Shown here: positions 43,546 to 55,510 of the stretch, one piece after another
How the letters are laid out: each line of letters opens with the position of its first letter
How positions within the stretch are numbered: position 1 is the stretch's first letter
Assembly (NCBI GenBank): GCA_021229015.1
Contig: CM037795.1
Location: 16,388,117 to 16,452,116, forward strand
DNA from: Solen grandis
Lineage: Eukaryota > Mollusca > Bivalvia > Adapedonta > Solenidae
Length of the DNA stretch: 64,000 nt
Reading direction: 5' to 3'
Notes under the pieces: generated by a model
Database searches by the model: none
Told to the model about the DNA's origin: nothing
What the model saw: only the letters and a program-made list of their open reading frames with translations
Made by a program: the position numbers and the translations under genes

Positions 43546-44232
43546 CTTAAGTTATTCATGTTTTGCACCACTATTCATCACTTACCAGTGTTATGATAAA
43601 TGATAAATCGTGTTTAGTTGAGTCCGTGCATTGTCGAGTTTTTTTCAGAAAGACCCGAAATTTTAAGAGCAATTGTCGACAGCTATACATATACATGTAT
43701 AAATGCGAACGGAAAAAAAGTATTGATTGATTATGACTATTTTTGTTTTTATTTGTTGTTTTATTGGAGTACCAATTAAGCACTTAACAATGGCTAAAAT
43801 ATTCCAAGGTATATCCTACGCCTTTTGGCAATCAAGTCTTTTGCCTTTTTTTAAATCCTCCTCGACGTTTTCTTGGTTGCGCCAAGAATCTTGCATGGGA
43901 CAAGTTTCGAAGCCAAATCACTGCGCCAGAGTTTGATCAGAAAACGTGAACTTATCCAAAATGGCGGAACTTCCTTATTGACCACTGGCACCAGAACAAA
44001 CATTGGAATCTTGATTAATATCAAAGATTTGTATGATTTTAAAAATAAGTTTCGTCCATCTTTACTGTATATTGAAACACGGTAAGGAACGAAATCTGAC
44101 ATTATGACTACGAAGGACGTAACTTTGTATAAATATATGCTACCATCATATTCTTTCACGATTCGATCAGTCTGATATTCAATTAACACAAGGCATATCG
44201 AATCATAGTCAAATGACAACCTTTACGATGTA
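43546..44232. other. Intron sequence, nothing recognised
   Basis: Open frames on both strands at 43571-44219 overlap each other and lack protein-like composition. No repeat family identified. Confidence 0.45.
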
Positions 44233-44731
44233 ATAACGCGAAATGTCAACAGTTTGTACTCCACAATGTTTAAATTTTTGGAACTTCTGAGCACTGAAAA
44301 CAAAGAGTTATTAATTAAATTAGCAATTTATTGTAAAAAGGAGAAAATACACCAAATCAGTTTTGATAAATAACTATACATCTGAATATTGAAGTCAGCT
44401 GATTATAATGTCACTCTCACATATCTCACATAATTATTCATATAAATATAGTTCACTATGTTGCATACTTTGTATTTTGTTGCTTTTGTGACGATGAGCT
44501 TTGTGCTGAAGTCAAATAAAGATTATGTTCTGTTATGTTCTACTATTAACTTCCGTTTTTGTTTTGTCGATATTGAATCGAGCGATATGATTGGACGATG
44601 TGAAATTGACATCGTCAGATAGTGGGAAATTGCTTGTGTAGATGTATTACGTCATCCAGAGCAAAAACAAAACGGAAGTTGAGAATGGAGCAGATTTAAA
44701 AATATGTACAAATTGTGACATTTCGCGTTAT
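44233..44731. mobile_element. TA-flanked foldback element in the lectin-gene intron
   Basis: The left end is TA|ATAACGCGAAATGTCA and the right end TGACATTTCGCGTTAT|TA. Inverted similarity continues imperfectly for about 35 bp. Inside is a second inverted pair, AACTTCCGTTTTTGTTTTG (44549) and AAAACAAAACGGAAGTT (44665). The TA flank suggests a Tc1/mariner-type MITE. A TTCTGTTATGTTCT retroelement-like tail sits at 44526-44540. Confidence 0.6.
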
Positions 44732-44981
44732 TATTTCGTTAAGATTGCCTTTGGACAATGTCGTTACACATGTGTTAAATAAATATCACACTAATCGAAC
44801 CGTGCATAAAATATAATGGAAGCATACATTTGTACAATTCCGTTCATTACAATGTTCATAATACAGTAAAGAGGGACAAACTCGTAATTCTGAGGGTTCT
44901 AGTGCCAGTGAAAACATACACGAATGTAATTACTTTACATATTTTAGGATAGTTAACTGTTTTTAAAATTTTGTTTTCCAG

Positions 44982-45228
44982 CCGAAGAACTGCTACTAAA
45001 AAACCTAATTGTTGAGGTAGGAGTTATAAACGTTGCATTCGATGATCCCTTATGGACAGACGAATGGGAGGCCACAAAAACCGAATGCAGCCGAATGGAA
45101 GAGGCTCTTCCACCAGGAGGTTTATTCACTGTCAATTGCAGTACACCATTGCTTGGAAACACAGTGATGGTCACAAAACGTCCAACAGGAATGAAACGGT
45201 GTATCACTGTGTTCAACTGTAATTGAAG
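44982..45228 (+). CDS. F-type lectin domain gene, exon with the C-terminal half
   Basis: The acceptor TTTTGTTTTCCAG starts the exon in phase with the previous one (G|CC, Ala). It reads A-E-E-L-L, then V-E-V-G-V-I-N, T-E-C-S-R-M, A-L-P-P-G-G and V-N-C, the standard order of the second half of an FTP domain. In this frame it hits TGA at 45223. One frame over, the last bases read S-L-C-S-T-V-I-E-G and leave one spare base, which matches both the domain's usual L-C-E-V-x-V ending and the phase of the next exon. So a one-base frame change appears to lie between about 45195 and 45210. The donor is GAAG|GTAAAC. Confidence 0.8.
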
Positions 45229-45482
45229 GTAAACACGGACGTGAACGACTTTGGGTTATTTTCAAGAAACTACGAAATGTGAAACGTATTCATACACTCG
45301 TACTGTGAATTTGCAGAAATAGAGATCGATAACGTTGTTATATTCCAGTATGATATAAGATATCTTGTCAAATTGATAACAGGGGATACTATTTCCTCAC
45401 ACATTTGCAGAATAATAAGTACATAAACGATTACAAGTACATTTGTAAACTATGATTTACAATGCTAATCTCTCTGTTTCAG

Positions 45483-45857
45483 GATACCTACCACAAGATT
45501 GTACGTCAACCACAACAGTTAGCCCTACTTCCTTTCTTCTTCTATACCCGACCTACTTCCATCGAAGTTTCACCTTCCAAGGGACTATTTTCTTCGGCTT
45601 CTTCTCTGAAAACGCTTCATAGTTATTCTACACCCCTTACATCGTCTGAATATAGTTACGCAACAATTTCCTCTTCATCAGTATTTGAGGCAACATTTAT
45701 GCTATCATCTGATTTTACATCTACTTCGGTTATCCTTACAACCCTTCACAGTATCTCAGGGGACATTTCTGTGTTACGCAGTTCGAGTTCAACAAGTTTG
45801 TCATTACATTTTTATCATCTTTTGATGAACATTACTTATCATTCAGTATTCAAATGA
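45483..45857 (+). pseudogene. Ser/Thr-rich downstream exon of the lectin gene, frame-broken
   Basis: A strong acceptor, TCTCTGTTTCAG, precedes it. Read with one base from the previous exon it gives G-Y-L-P-Q-D-C-T-S-T-T-T-V-S-P-T-S. The Ser/Thr-rich character then continues in another frame (T-R-P-T-S-I-E-V-S-P-S-K ...) to a stop at 45855-45857. The switch falls in the CTT-rich run near 45533-45542. A mucin-like stalk after the lectin domain is plausible. No donor or final stop was established. Confidence 0.5.
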
Positions 45858-46690
45858 CATCATTTCATCTGTCAGAGTTATAGTTAGCACAGCATCTTAT
45901 CAGTTGATTCTTCTGATGATCACATCCCATCCTTCAGGGCATCTGAATTCGTTTTTCATTGTAAGTCTGTTATATATGGCATATCTCATCATGATCTTCT
46001 GATTGACTCCACATTCCCACTCAGGTCAATTCCTGAAATGACATCGTTTTCATCATTGTCAGAGTCTGTTAATAGTATAGCAGCATCATCTTCATCAGTT
46101 GATTCTTCTGAATTGACATCCACATTATCCCCATCCTTCAGGTCTATTCCAAAAATGACATCATTTTCATCATTGTCAGAGTCTGTTAATAGTATAGCAC
46201 CAGCATCTTCATCAGTTGATTCTTCTGAATTGACATCCACATTATCCCCATCCTTCAGGTCAATTCCTGAAATGACATCGTTTTCATCATTGTCAGAGTC
46301 TGTTAATAGTATAGCAGCATCATTTTCATCATCGTCAGAGTGTTTCTAGTATAACAGCATCATCATCATCATCATCATTGGAATCTTCTGAATTGACATC
46401 AACATTATTCTCATCATTCAGGTCAATTTCTGAAATGACATTATCTTCATCATTGTCAGGGTCTGTTTCTAGTATAGCGGCATTATTTTCATCAATTGGA
46501 TTTTCTGAATTGACATTAGCATTATCCTCATCATTTACTCCTTTAAATTTTCATCATGGCAGGATCTATTACTGGTATAGCAACACCATCTTCATCTGAA
46601 TTGACATTGGCACCATCCTCATCATTTAGGTCTATTCCTGAAATGGCATTATTTTCATCCATTTTGGAGTCTATTTCTTATCTTTTTTAA
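45845..46690. repeat. 117-bp (39-codon) tandem repeat, open on both strands
   Basis: GGTCAATTCCTGAAATGACA starts at 46024 and 46258, with GGTCTATTCCAAAAATGACA at 46141, an exact 117-bp period. More diverged units lie before 46024 and at about 46421 and 46628. The plus frame is Ser/Thr-rich (SLSESVNSIAAS). The minus frame is acidic (TDSDNDENDV). Either may be the coding strand. Placement after the lectin exons favours plus; the long D/E/N conservation in diverged units favours minus. Frame breaks occur in both. Confidence 0.75.
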
Positions 46691-47034
46691 ACCTTTTTTA
46701 AACAAAAAATCCTTTTACCTGTGTTAAATCAATAGAGTTTGATTATGAACTGACATCTATAGCTCCGTCATTCAATTCATTTTCGATGCTGTCTTCGTCG
46801 TATCCATCGTATGGATCAATTTCTGAAATATTGACAGTATCTCATCGTTTGAGCCTGTTTCTGAAAGGCCGTCATTATCTACACTCTTAAACTATTTTTC
46901 AGAAATTACTTCGTCATTTGAGACAGTTCAAAAGACAACATCTCTATTTGAGTATATATATGTTATGACAACTGACATCCCCAGTTTGGTCCGATTTTAC
47001 CATCTCCTCCAATTATGGATCATTTACATTTCTA

Positions 47035-47134
47035 NNNNNNNNNNNNNNNNNNNNNNNNNNNNNNNNNNNNNNNNNNNNNNNNNNNNNNNNNNNNNNNNNN
47101 NNNNNNNNNNNNNNNNNNNNNNNNNNNNNNNNNN
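47035..47134. other. Assembly gap, 100 N
   Basis: Exactly 100 N, a conventional placeholder for a gap of unknown size. It follows the 117-bp repeat region, so exons or repeat units may be missing. Confidence 0.99.
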
Positions 47135-48811
47135 GTTGTCTAACAAGATGGCGGATGTTTATCGGTATCGAAGGTGTGACGTAATGCCGTTATCTGATTG
47201 GCTATACGGAACTGTCAATCAAATTCGGCAGAAAGGTCAATTATATCGTTTAGGAAAAATAAAAATAATATAGTTAAGCACTGATCTACTTGTTTAACAC
47301 CCGATATTTGATTCGAAATTGTGGGATAATTGGAATTTATGTTTAACACACGCTTTCACAACGCTATACATACTTTTAAGGACTTTAATTAATTTTGTAC
47401 TTATATTTTCATTTAATAATTTCTGGAATAAGTGGAATCTATCAAATTTGTCAAAGCATTTTTCAAAAATCAACTAAAGCACAATACAACTTTTTTTTAT
47501 CTTAGGAGATAATTGTATGTCTTTAAATCAAGTTAGGTTTAAAATGCGAAAGAAAATTAATCATAATTTGGAGATAATTTAGCCAAGGCTTGTGAATTGG
47601 CTATTAAAGATGTATTGCCAAACATATTAGGTATAATTGTTGATAATTCACCTATCGAAAAAACTTAGTAGTCGGTAATTACAAAAATAATATAGTAACG
47701 TTAATATTATTAATTGTATAGGTTTGCCATTTTCTGAGTTATGCGTAGCAGAATGGAAATGAACTAATTTAGAATTCCAAAGTGACCAACAGCTTATAAA
47801 ATATCCCTGTTTAACGTGATTTTCCAGATAATGTTTGCCTATCGCCATCACAACATGACTTAATGTATTTAGACCTCAAATGGATGTTATCCGGAACTCG
47901 GACTTCCGTAAAAGTTTATTTGTACCCCCGGATAAGCTGGGAAATTCCCAAATATTCTTAATTTCGGAGTAATTCTATTCTCTTACACACATCTAGTAAA
48001 ATGGACATTAAATAAATGGGGTTTACCATATGGGGACCCCCTCCTCTAAGAAAACTTCCAGTCCAGTCATACTGTTTCTGTGATTAGATGTTGTTTTGAT
48101 AATATTTTGTCAGAATCGTATGTGATTTATGGATAAATATTGTATGCTCAGTTAAACACGTTGTATTGATTTGTTTTAAAAGTAACATAATTCTCAAAAT
48201 ACGCCATTTGCATATACCAAGCGTCCACAGAGCCAAGATGAACAAGCGGGATATGGTGTGGTACACGTATACAACACTTAATGTAGAATGAAGCACAGAT
48301 TAAAAAAAAAAACGTAAGTCACTGGGGGTAAAATAAATATTCCTTTCCCTTCGGTGTACGTTTAACCATAAGTAGAAGAATTAAATTAAGGACATTCGAA
48401 GGCTTACCACCGGTTTTCATTTTTTTATATTCTCATTTATTTTAAGTAAAATGCGAAAAAGAAACCTCAAATTCTAAGATCGATGTGTTATATACATGAT
48501 TATAAGTACATGTATATATTTCTCAAATTTGAGGGTCCAAAACGTCAAAATTTAGTTTTTATGCAAAGGACTATGTTCACTAAGTGATGAAAATGGCCTA
48601 ATATTTTCTAGAAAATTAAAATGCATTTCAGAAGAGTTTTTCAACCTTAAACTTGAATAATGAACATTAAATCATAGATTACATGAAAAATCAGTATTTT
48701 TTTTTTCAAAGGTTGATCGAAATATCAGCTTGAAATCAGCACATGAAGTGTAATTTACACGCGATTTGCTTGAATTTGCACATTTACAAGACATTATAGC
48801 GATGATTTCAG
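47135..48811. other. Unrecognised AT-rich sequence
   Basis: The start contains AACAAGATGGCGGATG followed by a 41-codon frame to 47273. The context resembles a Kozak start, but ATGGCGGA strings also occur in repeats here (for example in the LTRs), so I do not call a gene. Nothing else recognised. Confidence 0.45.
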
Positions 48812-48914
48812 TTTGGCCGCAGGCCTCGACAGATTCGATATTTACCGGATGCATAACATAGTCATTTATCTTTATATTGTAAAAATATCTAGTTTGTCGA
48901 GGCATGCGGCCAAA
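48812..48914. repeat. Imperfect hairpin, 32-bp arms
   Basis: Arms 48812-48843 (TTTGGCCGCAGGCCTCGACA...) and 48883-48914 match at 28 of 32 positions with a 39-base loop. It could be a MITE core or a hairpin-RNA precursor; nothing decides. Confidence 0.7.
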
Positions 48915-50706
48915 GTAAATTTTAATACATACTAACATAGAGACGCGTAAAAATATGATCACAGCTTTATATATGCACCGTTTTCGGATTATTCTATTTG
49001 CAGTTTAAAAATGGTCGTTTATGCTAATAATCATTTTTTATGAACATATAAATATCATATATTTTTTTCGTAATTAATTATGTACCCAAATGGACAAAGA
49101 ATATATCTGAAGATCATTGAAAAGGTTGTTTATCGAGATCAAAACGGTCGAAACTGCAGCGGATATTTTGTACGTTACACCGTTTCGTTGGCAACATGTA
49201 AACATGTATAATCAAAGTACGGATGTCACAGCATCATTTTATTTTGTCGAGATTTTATCCCGTGAGATTTTCATGATGAATATATGTTCTTGAAATATTC
49301 ACGTAAGTTTGATTTTTGTATGTTATTTCTTTATCATGCTTGATAAATACGATGGAGTATCAAGTTCAAGCCTTTAAGGTCGTGCAGCCGACAGTTAAAC
49401 CTGACAAAAGAATAATCAAAAAAATATTGTATTACTGAAATATGTATTTGAAATTACATTTGTACAAGATATCACAGTTTTGCAAGTAAATATAACTTTG
49501 AAATACACCGGTTTCACGTTGAGTTATTTTAGTTATTTTATTTGCAACAATAAAAGCAGATTTAGTATAAAAAAAAAAAAAGAAAAAAAAAGAGGATTCA
49601 ATCCCAAACAATAAAAGAAATCTGTCAATTAAACTTTCTTATCAAGAAAAATAAACAAAGGTTCATAGCTTTTGGTTATTTTTGTATACATTTTGGTCCT
49701 GGCACAATGGTGATTTTTGTTCGTTTTGCATTTTTGATGCAGTTATTTTAACCAGTAACGAATAAAGCATGTTATAAGTTATAAATTGTGATAAAGTATT
49801 CTGAAAATGACATTTTGATGTGCTATTAAAGGATTATGAATTAAATTTTTCCAATCTTCTATTGTCCTTATTTTTTCAACAAAATTTAGCGTTTAGCGTT
49901 AATTTTGACGTTATGACATAAAATAAATCTCTAAAAGTATCCTACAGTTATAGTCTAAACCATGTGCAATATTATAGAAAATGTATCTACTTGAAAAAAA
50001 ACAACAACACTAAAACATAATTAAGATCGCTGGTACCAAATTCCTGGAATCTGTAATAAGCTCAATTAGTGGAATTAAAAAAATAACAATTAGACCGTTA
50101 AAAACAACAACAAAACAAAAAAAAACGCTTTAATCATACTTACACCAAAAACCATAAAATGTCAAAGCATTTTAGACATTAAATGTTACTTGCGGAGGTA
50201 CTTACTTACAAAAAAAGCCTAACATAAATTGCTGTTCAGCTTAATACGGACTTCTTCATTCATGTGAATGTTAATGAACAATTTACAGGACCGATAATAA
50301 TAACAGAAATTCCTTTATATGAAATTATCATTTGACCTTTCACGCTCACTGTGAATTTACGTCTGTTTCAAATATATATATTTTTCCAAATGACATACGG
50401 TATATTATAATACGATCCCTTGTGAAGCACGGGCAAACGATTATAAGTCCAAGTCAGAGTTTCTAAGAACATATATAACTTTATCACATGACGTTCCTTG
50501 TTTCCCGCGTAATATAACTATTACTTAATGTATGTATTTATATTTTGACAAATGAGATTGCAGTATTTTTCAAAATTTTCGATCGGTCTAACTCGTTAAA
50601 CCACTTGGTTTAATGGGTAACCTAGTTTATACCACCAATCTCTGTGCACATGCGTGTAGATATGGACTTAGATAGTACACATCAAAACATAATTCCATAC
50701 ATTAAG
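48915..50706. other. Unrecognised AT-rich sequence
   Basis: A-rich runs near 49570-49593 and 50096-50128. No coding region or repeat family recognised on either strand. Confidence 0.5.
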
Positions 50707-50786
50707 TAGGTTAATGTTTGTTATCGAGGGTTTAACAAGCTTGAAGGGTTTAATTTGTTAAACCCTCGATAACAAACATTAACCTA
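50707..50786. repeat. Perfect 32-bp hairpin
   Basis: The arm at 50707-50738 (TAGGTTAATGTTTGTTATCG...) is the exact reverse complement of 50755-50786, with a 16-base loop. No mismatch in 32 bp. The sequence is not low-complexity. Confidence 0.95.
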
Positions 50787-50879
50787 TACATATTTTCTTA
50801 TATTTAACACGTGTAATATAACAACGTCATGACTATGTCAAAACCCTAAACAATTCATAGTATAACAAAACGTGCAGAA

Positions 50880-51360
50880 ACGCGTCTGTCCATCCGTTTG
50901 TCTGCCACACTTTTTTCCGTTTTTAACTTTAATTGGGAAATTGTCATGCACAAGGTCCATAACTTTGGTATCAATTGTATGAGTTCCCTTTAAATTCACA
51001 CTTATGTTTCTGCACTGTCAAACTTCTTTGTTCTGCAATAACTCCTGTTCTACTCATGCTGTTGAAATGAAATTTCATTTATGGACATAGCTTGACACGG
51101 GAAATTGGCATGCATAAAATCCATTACTCTGGTATGAATTTGTTTTAGTTATTCCCCTTTTCATTCACACTTCTTTCTTTTGAACAGTCACACTTTCTTT
51201 TTCTGCAGTAACTCCTGTTCTACTGATGCTATTGAAATGAAATGTCATTGATGGACAGAGCTTGACATAAGGAATCGTCTTACACAATGTCCATAAGTCT
51301 GGCAGTTTTTTAGTTATTACCTTACATGTCTGTCAGTCACACATTTTCCATCATGCTTCA
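50880..51360 (+). repeat. Degenerate tandem, about 165-bp units
   Basis: AACTCCTGTTCTACTCATGC at 51041 and AACTCCTGTTCTACTGATGC at about 51211 head two similar units. A CTGTCCATCCGTTTGTCTG stretch at the start resembles bivalve repeat heads. Confidence 0.6.
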
Positions 51361-52494
51361 GCAGGTGACACATATGTTCCAAGGATCACACTTGTTGGGG
51401 TATTATATGATATCATATCGTACATGTAGGTTAAATGCTACAAAGTGGTAATCTACCACGTGTTCAGTTAATTAAGTTGCAGGCTTTCAGATGAATCAGG
51501 AAACATATGTGATCGAGAGAAGTCCCTGACATAACTTAGAATCCCAATTTTATCATTGGATTTGTTTCTATTGGTCTATATTCAGGATTATATGACATGA
51601 AACCTATGAGTGTAGGCAACTCGGTAGATGATGATTACCAGTATTCAATTGTACTTATTTCCCTTTGCATTCACTGCGTCCGCATGTTAGGTTGTTCGTT
51701 TCCAAGGGTGCATGAATTAAGCTTGCTTACAAACGTGGTAAGCGACTTCGGGACATGAGACTTTACCGTGAAGAAAAACCCTACCAAGGAAAACTTGCAG
51801 TTTAAGCTCAATATCAGTAACTATCGACTTGTGATTGAAATTAATATCAGTATGTCTTTATTTAATAGGTGGACCACAACGATCTTTTTCTAAAAAAAAT
51901 ATTATTTAGTTTGAACATGATAATATAAAAGAAAGAAAAAAAAAATCCTAATTTGATTCTTAGATTTAATCTAAAGAAAACGCATTGTTCCCATAAATAC
52001 CGACTACTTTATAACAAAAAAAACAAGCGGGGGCGATATTTTGGTGAAACTGACGAAGTTCAGTAATTATGTATAAATGAGTGCTTGAAAAAAAAACAAG
52101 TAAACATTCCTGTATAATGGCTAATTTTGCCGAACGCAAAAAAGGTAGGGCCACGTGGTCCTCTGGCAATTGCTTTGATATTTTTTTTAAATGTCTGTTC
52201 AGTTCTGTTCTGTCAAATTCGGACAAGAAAAACTATCGGAAAGCAAAACATGTTTCATATATAAAAATGCTGTCAATTGTACACCAAAAATGAGACGTAC
52301 AATCGTGACAATTTATATCAAGTTAGAACTAATAACCAATGGGTAATTGTCTTTTATCAGAAGCCGTAATAATGGCGAATTATTTTGATGGTTGTAACTA
52401 TGTCTAAAATCAAAAGACCAGTTATTAGCATAAGAAATTCAGCGTATGCCAATGAGGTCGTTCACCATACCAGACATATTGAGAAATGCGCATT

Positions 52495-52526
<32 letters not shown>

Positions 52527-52654
52527 AACCATCCCTACTACATTCACGTCAAGCTAATTACTTAAATTCTACATTTTATCATGCTGTCCAATTTATAGGG
52601 ATCTCAAAAATAGTTATTGTAATTAGTCAAGCCAGGTCCTCTTTAAATACGACA
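51361..52654. other. Unrecognised sequence with a (TTG)n microsatellite
   Basis: (TTG)n lies at about 52497-52527. No gene or repeat family recognised; short open frames at 51966-52293 overlap on opposite strands. Confidence 0.5.
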
Positions 52655-52930
52655 TTTTTATTATGTCCCTGAGGTCTGTGATCGGGGGCATATTGTTTCT
52701 GCCCTGTCTGTTTGTTTGTTTGTCAGAAACTTTAACATTGGTCATGATTAAAAAAACTATAAAAGGTATTGACTTGAAACCTCATATATGCCAGCGACTA
52801 AAAAACCTAACTCTACATGGCACACTTTTTGAATTATCTCCCTTTATTTTTTATTTATTTATTTATTTTTTTGTCAAGAACGTAACTCCTGAACTATTCG
52901 ACGTATTGATTTTTAATAGATAGTGAGTAG
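52655..52930 (+). repeat. Dispersed repeat with a GTCTGTTTGTTTGTTTGTC head
   Basis: TTATTATGTCCCTGAGGTCT, GGGGGCATATTGTTTCTGCC and CTGTCTGTTTGTTTGTTTGT, then AACTCCTGAACTATTCGACG. The layout resembles the other repeat heads here. The 86-codon frame across it is probably chance. Confidence 0.5.
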
Positions 52931-53214
52931 CAGAAGTGTAATGATTATGGAACAGAACTCTGTGTGATCAATAATTTTACATTAAAGCCCCTTTATTTTT
53001 TTAAGTCTATATATTTAACATACGTACTCCACACATGAATAGCTTTCAGTTGACATCAATTATTTGACATCTGACCTGCTCAGACCGGGGCATAGTGTTT
53101 AATAATAATAAAAAATACAGTGGGAAAGCAAACGATAAATGATTATATTGTGTGTATGGAATAATAATTATAACCCTATTCACGACCAATCAAAGAGTTG
53201 CATGACACTACTAT
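52931..53214. other. Unrecognised sequence
   Basis: Nothing recognised. Confidence 0.45.
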
Positions 53215-54400
53215 TACGATACGATACGATACTTTCATTGCATAAAACATTATACAATGCTTATAAAATAACAGATAGACAATGAATGGAGAGTGTACAT
53301 ATTTAACATTTAACAGGAGCAATATAGGAAATTTGGGTTTCAAATATCCTCATCATGCATATATATTTATTAACTGATTAACAGTCAGCAAAAAGAGATA
53401 TAAAACAGGTAATCAAGGAACTGGAGGGAAACAGAATTTAACATTATTAGTGGCAAACAGGACTTTGTAATTTTTGTGATTATACTTATTATTATTTACC
53501 TTTACAATCCGAATATTATAATATTAATATTTATATGAAAACATTCAGCAAATTCGTGAAAAACATGTACATTGTGTATCAATAAATTACAGGTAAGTTT
53601 GTCTTAACTGATCAGCGAAAAGTATAGATTTTGCAATGCGATTTAAATTTTTTACTGACTTGGAGCTTAAAAGTAGTTTGAATTTATTTATGGTTGGCCA
53701 ATGACAAAAGTATGGTTGGAAAAAAGAGCGTCTAAGTTCTCTGTATCATGGACAGTAAGAAGAAAATGATATTCGGATTCTACTTGATTTGGGTTGCAGA
53801 TAGTACCGATTCTTTGCTTCAGGTTAGTATGTCTCCCTGTCTCTATTGTTAAACTGTGAGATGATGTTCTAAACCTTGTAAGTGCCTATCGAATTTTATT
53901 ATCATGAATTATATCTAGGTATTTTTCCCTATCAAGTGTATGTTTGAATAATGATTACGGTTGGAGTCTTGTAGAATTATTTATTTGAGAATACCAGTTC
54001 TGGCGGTATACATCAATGATCCTCTTTCTTATTATTTCAAATGCTTTGCTTAACCATATATTACCAAATCCATGTTCATTTAAAATACTTTTTACTTGAG
54101 TTACCCAATTTTTATTTTTATAAGTATTACCATTAAAATCATCTGATTTTATTTTATTTTATAAAACATCTTTTTTAATAATCTTCTTTCGGCTGAAGTT
54201 ATATTTTTTTTCCAGTATTTGATCATGTTTATTTTTCTATAGACAGACAACGGCACCCGTCCGAGTTCGCCATATAATGCGGATAAATTTATATATTTTT
54301 TTCACACCAAGAATATATCGAGAAGGAATTTGACATGTACCATTTCAATATCTGTTCCAGGATGCAGACCACATATTTCAGAGTATTGAGTATTGACCCA
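53215..54400 (-). pseudogene. LINE remnant: C-terminal region of a non-LTR retrotransposon ORF2
   Basis: Conceptual minus-strand reading, through several frame changes, gives blocks in the order typical of the region after the RT domain in invertebrate LINEs: V-K-F-L-L-D-I; L-Y-G-E-L-G-R-V-P-L; I-K-Y-W-K-K; then K-Y-L-D-I-I, a TAG stop, A-L-T-R-F-R-T-S-S-H-S-L, I-E-T-G-R-H, and C-N-P-N-Q with E-Y-H-F-L-L. The strand ends with the pentamer run GTATCGTATCGTAT at 53216-53232, a typical non-LTR 3' tail. The RT domain itself is absent (5' truncation). Dead. Confidence 0.85.
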
Positions 54401-54593
54401 CTAACCCACTAAAATATCGAATAATAAGTTTTTGATTAATAGGTAATTCATTAGGTATTAAGAGACATTGGTCAAGATGACATAAACTGCATGTTTTCAT
54501 TTAACGAAGTGAAATTCCATTTACACGTCTTGACCATATTTTTGGCTTTTGTAAATGGCCAATGGCACATTGCCGATTTTGCCAATAATTTTA

Positions 54594-54626
<33 letters not shown>

Positions 54627-55059
54627 CTAATATTACTAATACTAATAGCATTGACTTGAAACATGAAATATAGACAGTAAATATATAAATGCAGTGAGCA
54701 AGAACCATAGGTGAAGCTGTTCACAATATTGTAGTAAGTTGTGCTTTTTTGTAAGTGTGTAATAAAAATAAGTGTGGTTTACACGGGGAAGATGCACCGC
54801 TTTCCAAAGATCACACTTTAATCAACAAAATTTAAAAATGTTGACCAATAAGTTTTTTCTGGCTGTTTACCCATACCTTATTCATAATCAAAAGCAAAAT
54901 TTAATGTACATTATATACTTAACATAACATAATACAGGCAAACACTAAGAAAATGATTGTATTTACTTACTGTATGGTACACCAAGCAAACCACAGTTTA
55001 ATTGTCGTTGAACTTTGATACCTGCAGTTGCGGCATTTCCAGTCCTTGTAAAACATCAT
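54401..55059. other. Unrecognised sequence with an (ATTG)n microsatellite
   Basis: (ATTG)n lies at about 54595-54626. No coding region recognised; frames at 54472-54724 include the microsatellite translation. Confidence 0.5.
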
Positions 55060-55510
55060 TTTAAGTTTCAAGTCAATACATTATATACTTTTCGAGTTAT
55101 GTGCCGGGCAAGAAAAAAAAAGGAAACAAAGGAAGATAATTAAAAAAATGGAACCAGGTAGACTTACATATCTTGGCCACTGCCCTTCTCCTAGTCGCCA
55201 TCTGTCTATATTTTAAGTTTCAAGTAAATTCCTTGAATAGTTTTCAAGTTATGTTCAGACAGGAAAAATAATTAAACAAGTGGAATTATTCTAAAATGGG
55301 ATCAGGTAGAGTTACAGTTCTTTGAAACTGCACTTCTCCCAGTCGCCATCTGTCTATATTTTAAGTTTCAAGTAAATTCGTTGAATAGTTTTTCAAGTTA
55401 TGTTCCGGACAAGAAAATTCCAACGGACAAGCCAACCGACCGACCAACCGACCATAAGGTGACTCCTATATACACCCCCACCCCCGCCCCAAACTTCGTT
55501 TGACGCAGGT
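55060..55510 (-). repeat. Tandem repeat of about 125-150 bp, three diverged units
   Basis: CGCCATCTGTCTATATTTTA followed by AGTTTCAAGTAAATTC occurs at about 55180 and 55340, with an earlier partial unit at 55060. The right end has GACCGACCAACCGACC and a C-rich stretch, the reverse complement of the GTCGGTTGGTCGGTC-type heads of dispersed repeats, so the element lies on the minus strand. Confidence 0.65.

Noticed and set aside
47152..47273. 41-codon ORF starting in AACAAGATGGCGGATG just after the gap
   Set aside because: Too short, no motif, and similar ATGGCGGA strings occur in repeats of this window.
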